Shown here in pieces: positions 1 to 5,003 of a stretch of 5,003 nucleotides of DNA (position 1 is the first letter of the stretch; every line of letters begins with the position of its first letter). Source of the DNA: Candidatus Dojkabacteria bacterium UBA2222 (GTDB lineage: Bacteria; Patescibacteriota; Dojkabacteria; SC72); contig DCUE01000008.1 in NCBI GenBank assembly GCA_002328465.1, positions 1 through 5,003 of the forward strand, given 5' to 3'. The translations under genes were made by a program, and so were the position numbers. The notes under the pieces are model-generated. The model had not been told where the DNA came from. It made no database searches and saw nothing but the letters and a program-made list of their open reading frames with translations.

Positions 1-15
1 AAAAAAGAGCATTTT

Positions 16-40
16 GATTCATGGAATCTAGTTTAGATTC
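16..40 (+). other. Overlapping small dyads upstream of rny
   Basis: Two overlapping inverted repeats are visible. GATTC (16-20) pairs with GAATC (24-28) around ATG, and GAATCTA (24-30) pairs perfectly with TAGATTC (34-40) around GTT. They share the middle arm, so only one hairpin can form at a time. The sequence after them (TTAATTTCTTT) is only moderately T-rich. It could be a weak terminator of an upstream gene or a structured rny leader. Stems are short and AT-rich, so chance is possible. In two + frames the first bases could be the tail of an upstream gene, with stops at 34-36 or 29-31, but too little is present to identify it. Confidence 0.3.
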
Positions 41-84
41 TTAATTTCTTTCCCCAAAAGTATTAAATTTTTAACAATACTCAT

Positions 85-1605
85 ATGGAGTTAATTATAG
101 GTATTGTCGCAACACTTATTGGAGGAGTATCTGTTTTCTCTTACCTTAAGTACGGGAAGAAATGGGTTAATGTAAAAAACATCCCAGAAGAAGAGATTGC
201 CAGAGTTGCAGACAAATTAATCGCAAACAAAATTGAAGAAGCAGAAAGAGAGATAGAGGAGAACAAGAAAAAATCAGAGGATCGTTTAAGAGTTCTTAGA
301 AAAGAAACAGATGAGCATGAAGAGTTACTTTTAGAGAGGGAGAAGAAATTGAATGAAAGAACTAAGATGCTTGATAAAAAGAGTGAAGAGTTAGAAGAGG
401 CATCTGAATCTGTTAAGAAAATGCAAAGAGGTTTAGAGAAGACAAGATTCCAACTTAAAGATGAGTTACAGAGGATATCTGGACTAACACAAGAAGAGGC
501 TAGACAGAAATTAATGAGTGAGGTAGACGAAGATATTAAAGATTATGAAGCAAAGAAGATTAGACAGGCAGAGAAACATGCTGAAGAGATAGCAGACGAG
601 AGAGGAAAAGAAATACTTGTAGAATCAATGCAAAGAATAGTGACAGATTATGTAGGAGAGACTACTACCTCTACAATTAAGATAGAGGATGACAAAGTAA
701 AAGGAAGAGTAATCGGTAAAGAGGGAAGAAATATTAGAGCTTTCGAGAAATTAACTGGTGTAGATGTCATTGTAGATGAATCACCAAATACAATAGCACT
801 TTCATCCTTTGATCCATTGAGAAGGGAGATAGCGGCTGTTGCATTAAGTAAGTTAATTGGTGATGGAAGAATACATCCAAGCTCAATTGAGGAAGCAATT
901 CGAAAAGCTAAGAACGAAATCTCTATTGAGATAAAGAAGAATGGACAGATTCTTGCAGAGGAGGCTGGTTGGCCTGGTATTGATATCGGCCTATTAAAGC
1001 TTTTAGGAAAGATGAAGTATAGGACAAGCTATGGACAATCACTCATGTCTCATACTATCGAAATGATGAGATTGGGAGAGGTATTAGCAGCTGAAATAGG
1101 TGCAGATGTAGGTTTAGTTAAGAGAGCATGTCTTTTGCATGATATTGGTAAAGTCTTAACACATAAGATAGATAGTCCTCATCACCATATATCCGGTCAA
1201 GTCGCAAGGAAATATGGATTAGATGAGAAGTTGGTTAATGCTATAGAAGCACACCACTTAGATATAGAGCCTCAGTCAGTAGAAGCTGTAATCGTATATC
1301 TTTCTGATGCAATATCTGGTGCAAGACCAGGTGCAAGAAAGGATAGCTACGAGCAGTATATTCAGAGAATAGAGGCATTAGAAGGTGTGGCAAAGGAGTT
1401 GGGTGGGGATAAGATTGAAGAGGTATTTGCTATTAGGGCAGGTAGAGAATTAAGAATTATTGTTAAGCCTGCATTAATCTCTGATGATGAGATGACTGTA
1501 TTAGCAAAAGACTTAGCAGCTACAATTGAAAAGACTCAAAACTATCCTGGAAATGTCGAAGTAACACTGATTAGAGAGACAAGAGCTGTAGAAATTGCTC
1601 GATAA
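85..1605 (+). CDS. rny: Ribonuclease Y, membrane-anchored endoribonuclease
   Basis: RNase Y is a membrane-bound endoribonuclease that starts mRNA decay and processes some transcripts. The 506-residue product has the complete family layout and is close to the 520 residues of the Bacillus protein. A single N-terminal membrane helix spans about residues 3-21. A long charged Glu/Lys/Arg-rich coiled coil covers about 35-180. A KH RNA-binding domain covers about 195-265, with its GxxG loop at G211-K-E-G214. The metal-dependent HD domain covers about 315-415, with H323, the H352-D353 pair inside LLHDIGK, the HHH at 366-368, H390-H391 and D408 as likely metal or active-site residues. A conserved C-terminal domain follows. 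ATG 85 places the membrane helix directly at the N-terminus, as the family requires. No Shine-Dalgarno precedes it, so the message may be leaderless or initiate without one. It seems to be transcribed alone, with a terminator-like hairpin following at 1664-1695. No key residue appears missing. Confidence 0.97.
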   Translation: MELIIGIVATLIGGVSVFSYLKYGKKWVNVKNIPEEEIARVADKLIANKIEEAEREIEENKKKSEDRLRVLRKETDEHEELLLEREKKLNERTKMLDKKSEELEEASESVKKMQRGLEKTRFQLKDELQRISGLTQEEARQKLMSEVDEDIKDYEAKKIRQAEKHAEEIADERGKEILVESMQRIVTDYVGETTTSTIKIEDDKVKGRVIGKEGRNIRAFEKLTGVDVIVDESPNTIALSSFDPLRREIAAVALSKLIGDGRIHPSSIEEAIRKAKNEISIEIKKNGQILAEEAGWPGIDIGLLKLLGKMKYRTSYGQSLMSHTIEMMRLGEVLAAEIGADVGLVKRACLLHDIGKVLTHKIDSPHHHISGQVARKYGLDEKLVNAIEAHHLDIEPQSVEAVIVYLSDAISGARPGARKDSYEQYIQRIEALEGVAKELGGDKIEEVFAIRAGRELRIIVKPALISDDEMTVLAKDLAATIEKTQNYPGNVEVTLIRETRAVEIAR

Positions 1606-1663
1606 TTCATGGATAATTGGTATCTTCTAGTAAGAAATACTACGGGATAAAATAGGATTGTGA

Positions 1664-1700
1664 AAAGGGAAAGAGCGTGAAAACTCTTTCCCTTTCTATT
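1664..1700 (+). terminator. Probable transcription terminator after rny
   Basis: AAAGGGAAAGAG (1664-1675) pairs perfectly with CTCTTTCCCTTT (1684-1695) around an 8-base loop, giving a 12-bp stem with an all-purine 5' arm. It lies 58 bp after the rny stop. The following tail (CTATT) is a poor U-tract, although the 3' arm itself ends in TTT, so termination may be inefficient or the hairpin may instead protect the 3' end of the mRNA. The opposite strand has an even weaker tail, so the + orientation fits better. Confidence 0.7.
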
Positions 1701-1882
1701 AATATTTCATAAATGTTCAAATTTTCTCTATGTTTTTTTGAGCTTAATATAGTAGATAATATTAAAATAATGGTGAATTAACGCCTTAATAACGGGATTT
1801 TCGGTACATATCTAGTTCTAGCAAGCAATTCGAGCAATATATCCTCATAGATAATTATGATTTGTGATAAAAAGTTTGCACG

Positions 1883-1900
1883 AAAAATATCAAAAATATC
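1883..1900. repeat. Perfect 9-bp tandem repeat (AAAAATATC x2)
   Basis: AAAAATATC occurs at 1883-1891 and again immediately at 1892-1900. The pair is flanked by TTGCA (1876-1880) and TGCAA (1902-1906), a 5-bp inverted pair. The A-tracts are roughly in helical phase (9 bp), which could bend the DNA upstream of the HU promoter. It could also be simple AT-rich slippage. Confidence 0.6.
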
Positions 1901-1922
1901 ATGCAACATATAGATAATTTCA

Positions 1923-1946
1923 TATAATTAGAAATGACCCTATAAT
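1923..1946 (+). promoter_or_regulatory. Two consensus -10 boxes upstream of HU
   Basis: TATAAT is present exactly at 1923-1928 and 1941-1946, 18 bp apart. Neither has a good -35 at 16-18 bp (the second has only TTTCAT at 1918-1923) and neither has an extended -10 TGn. In DNA this AT-rich such matches arise easily, so these are possible auxiliary promoters for HU only. Confidence 0.2.
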
Positions 1947-1956
1947 AAAAACGTTC

Positions 1957-1985
1957 TTGACGAAGTTCTCCATATGCAATATTTT
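1957..1985 (+). promoter_or_regulatory. Sigma70-type promoter candidate for HU gene
   Basis: TTGACG (1957-1962) matches the -35 consensus at five of six positions and is followed after exactly 17 bp by TATTTT (1980-1985), four of six for the -10. A start near 1992 would give a leader of about 68 bases containing the repeats at 1990-2024 and the strong Shine-Dalgarno. It is the best-spaced box pair I found in the intergenic region. Confidence 0.45.
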
Positions 1986-1989
1986 ATTG

Positions 1990-2024
1990 ATGTGATACTA
2001 CAAATCATGTGATATCAGGATTTG
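1990..2024. repeat. Direct and inverted repeats in HU leader
   Basis: ATGTGATA occurs at 1990-1997 and 2007-2014, 17 bp apart. Overlapping the second copy, CAAATC (2001-2006) and GATTTG (2019-2024) form a 6-bp inverted repeat that encloses the palindrome TGATATCA (2010-2017). They lie just after the likely HU transcription start, a plausible place for an operator or a leader hairpin. HU-family genes are often autoregulated, but no known binding site is recognised here. Confidence 0.35.
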
Positions 2025-2043
2025 TGGCATCCATATCTCTAAG

Positions 2044-2051
2044 AAAGGAGG
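2044..2051 (+). promoter_or_regulatory. Strong Shine-Dalgarno for HU gene
   Basis: AAAGGAGG matches the 16S 3'-end complement and sits 9 bases before ATG 2061, the ideal spacing. It fixes the HU start. It is the only convincing Shine-Dalgarno in the window, consistent with a highly translated message. Confidence 0.9.
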
Positions 2052-2060
2052 TTTATTACA

Positions 2061-2333
2061 ATGTTAAAGAAAGATTTAGTAACTGAAGTTGCAAAAGCTG
2101 CTGGACTTACCAAAAAGCAAGGAGCAGATGCAGTAGACGGAGTCTTTGAGGCTATTACAAAAGCACTCAAAGTTGGAGAGCCAGTACTTCTCACAGGTTT
2201 CGGAAAATTCGAAATTAGAGAGAAGAAAGCAAGACCTGGAATCAATCCAAAGACACTAGAAAGGATTCAATTACCAGCTAGAAAAGCACCTGCATTCAAA
2301 GCAGGAAAAGCTTTAAAAGCTGCTGTTAAGTAA
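2061..2333 (+). CDS. hup: HU-family nucleoid DNA-binding protein
   Basis: HU is a small dimeric DNA-bending protein that coats and organises the chromosome and assists replication, recombination and transcription. The 90-residue product has the standard family length. It begins with the helical dimerisation half (MLKKDLVTEVAKAAGLTKKQ, then a second helix to about residue 38). GFGKFE at 46-51 starts the beta sheet. The DNA-gripping arm follows, with ARPGINPKT at 57-65 and the canonical intercalating proline P63. It closes with PARKAPAFKAGKALK (72-86). These features fit HU rather than the alpha or beta subunit of IHF, though the superfamily members are close. The start is fixed by the Shine-Dalgarno at 2044-2051. 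The gene stands alone: a long regulatory-looking upstream region precedes it and a strong terminator (2377-2405) follows. Being monocistronic with the best ribosome binding site in the window fits an abundant protein. Confidence 0.97.
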   Translation: MLKKDLVTEVAKAAGLTKKQGADAVDGVFEAITKALKVGEPVLLTGFGKFEIREKKARPGINPKTLERIQLPARKAPAFKAGKALKAAVK

Positions 2334-2340
2334 ACGAACC

Positions 2341-2369
2341 TGCCGGCATTTCTCTCTAGATGAGAGAAA
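2341..2369 (+). other. Palindrome and hairpin in HU 3' UTR
   Basis: TGCCGGCA (2341-2348) is a perfect 8-bp GC-rich palindrome in otherwise AT-rich DNA. Directly after it, TTTCTCTC (2349-2356) pairs perfectly with GAGAGAAA (2362-2369) around TAGAT. The hairpin ends seven bases before the terminator stem. It may be a second 3'-end stem stabilising the HU message; the palindrome could be a protein-binding site. Confidence 0.5.
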
Positions 2370-2376
2370 AAGAGAT

Positions 2377-2405
2377 AGCCTGAGTCCTGACTCAGGCTTT
2401 TCTTT
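2377..2405 (+). terminator. Intrinsic terminator after HU gene
   Basis: AGCCTGAGT (2377-2385) pairs perfectly with ACTCAGGCT (2390-2398) around the tetraloop CCTG. The T-rich tail TTTCTTTTT (2398-2406 region) follows directly. This is a textbook rho-independent terminator, 43 bp after the HU stop, and separates HU from the downstream operon. Confidence 0.93.
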
Positions 2406-2431
2406 TTATACTTTTACATACCCTATGGGCT

Positions 2432-2460
2432 TTGCAAGTAAGCTTCTTAATTGGTAGTAT
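2432..2460 (+). promoter_or_regulatory. Promoter candidate for CAP/membrane/kinase operon
   Basis: TTGCAA (2432-2437) and TAGTAT (2455-2460) are separated by exactly 17 bp, each matching the consensus at four to five of six positions. A transcript would start near 2467, just after the HU terminator. That start lies downstream of the possible TTG codon at 2451, which favours the GTG at 2499 as translation start. TATATT at 2469-2474 is an alternative -10 with a poorer -35. Confidence 0.45.
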
Positions 2461-2498
2461 ATACGAGATATATTACTTGCAATTTTAAAACTGCTAAC

Positions 2499-3884
2499 GT
2501 GAAGAAATTTTTTATTCCAAGTAAAGAGAATAGTTATAAGCCGATTCTGTTAAGAAAGCTTGCATTGGTTGTATATACCATCATTTTAGCATTGGTTAAC
2601 ACTTTCGGTGGTTTCCTTGGGATACCAGAGGCAATGGCAAGCAGTATTACCCCTTCGAATATAATTCAACTCACTAATCAACAAAGAGCCGCTGCAGGAT
2701 TAAATACATTAAATACAAATGCTAAGTTAACAGCAGCTGCCCAAGCTAAGGCTAACAACATGTTAGAAGTTCAATATTGGGATCACTTTGGACCTAATGG
2801 AGAAACCCCTTGGATGTTCATCTCTCAAGCTGGTTATACATATGTATATGCAGGAGAGAATCTTGCAAAGGGTTTTAGAACCGCCGAAGGAGTACATGAG
2901 GCATGGATGGGGAGCCCAACACATAAAGCGAATATAATGAGTGGTAATTACAAAGATATAGGTGTTGCAGTTGTAGAGGGTACATTACTTGGGAAGGATA
3001 CTATCTTGGTTGTTCAGATGTTTGGTAATCTAACAAGTGAAACCTTTAAAGCTACACCAACTCTAGCTCCAAGTACTTCGACTCCTGCTAAACCTGTTAT
3101 CCCAGAGAAGGGAGATATAAAGGCAATTAAGATTACGAATCCCAAAATGGGAGATGTACTTAAAGATGCGAATACAAATATTCAGGGAGAAACTGAGAAT
3201 GTCTCAGGAAGCTATACAGTTGAGATTTTGAGTAATCAAGAAGTTGTTGGAGAGACATCCAGTAATGAGAAGAAGTGGGAATTTGACAAGGAGAGTGATT
3301 GGTCAGAGGGAGATCATACTTTACAAGCTGAAATTAAGGGAGAGAGTATTAAATCAGATACTGTTACTTTTACAATAGACTCAACGCCTCCAGCTATTAT
3401 AAAGCAAAATATTAAGGTTAAAGAACTTGGTGAAAGTTTCGAAATTAGTTTTGATTCTCCAGAGGATGTTAAAGAGATTAAGTTAGTATCGGGTGATAAA
3501 ATATTTAATTTAGAAATGGGAGAAGATGGTGTTGTAATTTTTAATATTGCAAAAGAGGATCTTGATGACAGAGCAGTATTAATGGCATCCGATCATGTTG
3601 GAAATATTATTGAAATAGATATATCTGAATATTTTATTGAAGAAGAGGATAGTAATAATCAAACATCTACTTTTATCCTTGGCTTAAGAAATATATTTGG
3701 AACAACTGATGGTATTAGTTTGTTAATAATCTCATTTGTTTTTCTTCTACTTAGTATTCAAGTATATGTCTCATGGAAGAGAGGCAAGCTTGGTAAGAAT
3801 GCTGGAGAATTATTTACAATAGGGGCTTGGTGGTTAATTATTTTAGTTGGTGTCTTTAAGGGATTCGGTGGTTTAGTAAGTTAA
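2499..3884 (+). CDS. Secreted CAP-domain protein with Ig-like region and two C-terminal membrane helices
   Basis: CAP (SCP/PR-1-like) domains are extracellular folds; bacterial members are mostly of unknown function. Numbering is from GTG 2499 (461 residues). A basic N-terminus leads into a hydrophobic segment (about 21-40) and an AMA|S signal-peptidase site after residue 47. The CAP domain covers about 53-177: H96 in WDHFGPNG, E120 in AGENLA, E134 and H142 in EAWMGSPTHKANIM are the usual cavity residues, all present. A Thr/Pro/Ser-rich linker (182-206) leads to an Ig-like beta-rich region (about 207-295), and a second beta-rich segment after STPP (296-379) may be another Ig-like domain. Two membrane helices (about 405-425 and 438-454) flank the basic loop WKRGKLGKN, so by positive-inside logic the CAP and Ig parts face outside. 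TTG 2451 would add 16 residues but overlaps the promoter candidate and over-lengthens the signal n-region. Neither start has a Shine-Dalgarno. It begins a three-gene unit. A role in wall binding or cell contact is conjecture. Confidence 0.88.
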   Translation: MKKFFIPSKENSYKPILLRKLALVVYTIILALVNTFGGFLGIPEAMASSITPSNIIQLTNQQRAAAGLNTLNTNAKLTAAAQAKANNMLEVQYWDHFGPNGETPWMFISQAGYTYVYAGENLAKGFRTAEGVHEAWMGSPTHKANIMSGNYKDIGVAVVEGTLLGKDTILVVQMFGNLTSETFKATPTLAPSTSTPAKPVIPEKGDIKAIKITNPKMGDVLKDANTNIQGETENVSGSYTVEILSNQEVVGETSSNEKKWEFDKESDWSEGDHTLQAEIKGESIKSDTVTFTIDSTPPAIIKQNIKVKELGESFEISFDSPEDVKEIKLVSGDKIFNLEMGEDGVVIFNIAKEDLDDRAVLMASDHVGNIIEIDISEYFIEEEDSNNQTSTFILGLRNIFGTTDGISLLIISFVFLLLSIQVYVSWKRGKLGKNAGELFTIGAWWLIILVGVFKGFGGLVS

Positions 3885-3897
3885 GTACTGCCTAAAA

Positions 3898-4689
3898 TTG
3901 AAAAATAGAGTTGAAATAAAAAACGAGATTTTCTACCTACTACTTATTGTATTAGTATCTGTGTATTTTGCATACTCTACGCATACACCAAACAATATGT
4001 ACATACTAAGTGGGGTTTTAGGGAATCTATTAATACTCACTTGGTTTATTAGAGCCTTTACCCTATATTCTGGTAGGAGAATATCCCAATACAGCGAGGT
4101 GATTCAGAGAATATCTCTTAAGGATAGGTTTTTTACAAATTTGCTTTTACCAGTTCTGTTCTACTCTTCATTACTTCTGTACATATATTTCAATACTCTC
4201 TTCTTAATGGATTTGGTATTAATTGGGATTTCAACCATGCTTCTCTTTATTCTTTTCTTAAATATAAAGAGTTCCTTTAAGAAAGTGTATACAATTCAGA
4301 GTCAGACAAGAGCCGTATTTGATTTTATATGTATAACCTCTTTCTATATGCTACTAAGTGTAGTAATTAGATTAGGCATTTCTATATGGTTCTCTTTAGC
4401 TATGATATTTTTAATATCTCTAATTTTCTTTTGGTCTGATATTAAGATTCATAGGAAGGAGGGTTTGCCTGCACTCGTAATGAGTTTAATATCTTCCTTC
4501 TTTGTAGCGATATCTTCAGGGCTATCTCTTGGTACTAACATATTCATAGTTCCTGCTGTTGGAACCCTTGCTTTTTATCTAATACTTTCCTTATGGAATA
4601 TTAGGTTTTCTGGTAAGATTAAGTTCATTGAATATCTACCACCTTTTGTGTATTCAATACTTGCATTAATATTAATTCTTAAATTATGA
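3898..4689 (+). CDS. Polytopic membrane protein of unknown function
   Basis: I do not recognise this 263-residue product. It is strongly hydrophobic with about eight or nine predicted membrane helices, at roughly 10-28, 36-55, 79-98, 101-121, 141-158, 161-180, 190-211, 214-232 and 246-261. Basic stretches between them (R60-R61, K124-K129, K183-K187, K240-K242) mark likely cytoplasmic loops. No catalytic motif, transporter signature or repeat stands out. The start is TTG 3898, 13 bp after the preceding stop: it supplies a short charged N-terminus before the first helix, and the first ATG (residue 34) would delete that helix. No Shine-Dalgarno is seen. The gene overlaps the next by ATGA, so both are probably translated together. 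It may belong to one of the domain-of-unknown-function membrane families common in Patescibacteria. Partnership with the CAP protein or the kinase is inferred only from gene order. Confidence 0.8.
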   Translation: MKNRVEIKNEIFYLLLIVLVSVYFAYSTHTPNNMYILSGVLGNLLILTWFIRAFTLYSGRRISQYSEVIQRISLKDRFFTNLLLPVLFYSSLLLYIYFNTLFLMDLVLIGISTMLLFILFLNIKSSFKKVYTIQSQTRAVFDFICITSFYMLLSVVIRLGISIWFSLAMIFLISLIFFWSDIKIHRKEGLPALVMSLISSFFVAISSGLSLGTNIFIVPAVGTLAFYLILSLWNIRFSGKIKFIEYLPPFVYSILALILILKL

Positions 4690-5003
4690 AAAAAGACATT
4701 GTCTTAAAAGTAGGTGGCTCAATACTTTATGATCACCTATTAAATATCAATTTTGATTTGTTTAAACGTATAAAGAAATGGTACGAAGAGAATAAGGATG
4801 AGTATAATCATGTTGTTCTTGTAACTGGAGGGGGAGGGCTTTCAAGGAATATGGAAAGTAAGGTTTCGGAATCAATTAAAGATAAAGAGGGGTTACATAG
4901 TGTAGCTATGTCTATTACCCAAACTAATGCCACTATTCTAGCTTCATATATTAAAGATAAGGATATATTTGTTCCTAAAACATTGGGAGATGCATATGAG
5001 TTT
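4686..5003 (+). CDS. Amino acid kinase-family protein, archaeal-type UMP kinase-like (partial, 3' end missing)
   Basis: Only the first 106 codons are present; the frame stays open to the window edge. The fold is the amino acid kinase family, which phosphorylates small carboxylates, carbamate, UMP or isopentenyl phosphate with ATP. LKVGGSIL (residues 7-14) is the N-terminal phosphate-binding Lys-Gly-Gly-Ser motif. VVLVTGGGGLSRN (43-55) is the second glycine-rich loop. SITQTNATILA (about 76-86) matches the place where archaeal-type UMP kinases carry ITRxNA, with Gln replacing the usual Arg. FVPKTLGDAYE (95-105) resembles the segment after it. This pattern, from memory, is nearer archaeal-type UMP kinase than bacterial PyrH or aspartokinase, but the substrate cannot be fixed without the C-terminal half; isopentenyl phosphate kinase is an alternative. 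ATG 4686 overlaps the previous stop (ATGA), indicating translational coupling; no Shine-Dalgarno is present. Confidence 0.85.
   Translation, partial: MKKDIVLKVGGSILYDHLLNINFDLFKRIKKWYEENKDEYNHVVLVTGGGGLSRNMESKVSESIKDKEGLHSVAMSITQTNATILASYIKDKDIFVPKTLGDAYEF

Larger units (their letters stand above)
1606..2060. other. 455-bp intergenic region between rny and HU
   Basis: No credible gene is seen on the + strand here; the - strand was not scanned codon by codon but is rich in stop triplets. The left end holds the rny-side hairpin (1664-1695), then a T7 run (1733-1739). The middle is AT-rich with small dyads: ATTAA-CGCC-TTAAT (1777-1790) and CTAG-TT-CTAG (1812-1821). The octamer TAGATAAT occurs three times (1753-1760, 1848-1855 with one base of context, 1911-1918). 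The right half has a 9-bp tandem repeat (1883-1900), two exact TATAAT boxes (1923-1928, 1941-1946), a promoter candidate (1957-1985) and repeats before HU. Tiny + strand ORFs at 1610-1651, 1857-1913 and 1974-2012 lack ribosome binding sites. No tRNA or known riboswitch was recognised. The length is unusual beside the tightly packed genes downstream, so a regulatory region or small RNA is possible but unproven. Confidence 0.7.

Noticed and set aside
1610..1651. 13-codon ORF just after rny whose product starts MDNWYLLV, recalling the N-terminus of NusG/RfaH proteins
   Set aside because: It stops after 13 codons, has no Shine-Dalgarno, and no continuing homology is visible in any frame downstream; coincidence.
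1795..1840. TTCGAGC-containing stretch resembling a tRNA T-arm
   Set aside because: No pairing T-stem, no acceptor stem and no anticodon arm could be drawn around it.
1857..1913. 18-codon ORF in the rny-HU gap
   Set aside because: Very short, no ribosome binding site, AT-rich composition that produces such frames by chance.
1974..2012. 12-codon ORF that could be a leader peptide before HU
   Set aside because: It overlaps the best promoter candidate, lacks a Shine-Dalgarno, and shows no regulatory amino acid run.
2039..2245. 68-codon open frame on the - strand
   Set aside because: It lies almost entirely antisense to the clear HU gene, has low-complexity Ser/Ala/Pro content, no ribosome binding site and no recognisable domain.
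2451..2498. TTG 2451 as the start of the CAP protein
   Set aside because: It would fall inside the promoter candidate and add 16 residues before an already long basic region of the signal peptide; GTG 2499 gives a normal MKK start.

Overview
The window is AT-rich bacterial DNA with five protein-coding genes, all on the + strand: RNase Y (rny), an HU-family DNA-binding protein, a secreted and membrane-anchored CAP/Ig-like protein, a polytopic membrane protein of unknown function, and the start of an amino acid kinase-family gene that runs off the right edge. TGA is used as a stop (at 4687-4689) and no reading frame depends on TGA being read through, so the standard code or table 11 fits. Four of the five genes have no visible Shine-Dalgarno sequence. 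Together with the surface-protein architecture (signal peptide, CAP, Ig-like region, two C-terminal membrane helices) and an archaeal-looking UMP kinase-type N-terminus, this suggests a Candidate Phyla Radiation (Patescibacteria) genome, for example from the Microgenomates/WWE3/Dojkabacteria side. That assignment is an inference from style, not a database result.

Layout: 1-84 is a short leader with overlapping small dyads. 85-1605 is rny. A 455-bp intergenic region (1606-2060) begins with a 12-bp-stem terminator-like hairpin. It continues as AT-rich DNA with a perfect 9-bp tandem repeat, several -10-like boxes, a good sigma70-type promoter candidate and small repeats just upstream of HU. HU (2061-2333) has a perfect Shine-Dalgarno. 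It is followed by three dyads in series, the last a classic intrinsic terminator. A promoter candidate at 2432-2460 then starts a tight three-gene unit: CAP protein (2499-3884), membrane protein (3898-4689, 13-bp gap) and kinase (from 4686, ATGA overlap).

Functionally, the first half holds housekeeping genes: membrane-attached mRNA turnover and nucleoid organisation, each apparently its own transcription unit. The second half looks like one operon joining a cell-surface protein, an integral membrane protein and a cytoplasmic small-molecule kinase. The reason for that association cannot be read from the sequence. No mobile element, CRISPR array, tRNA or rRNA was recognised. I see no clear new system; the best candidates for follow-up are the CAP/membrane/kinase operon and the repeat-rich HU upstream region.
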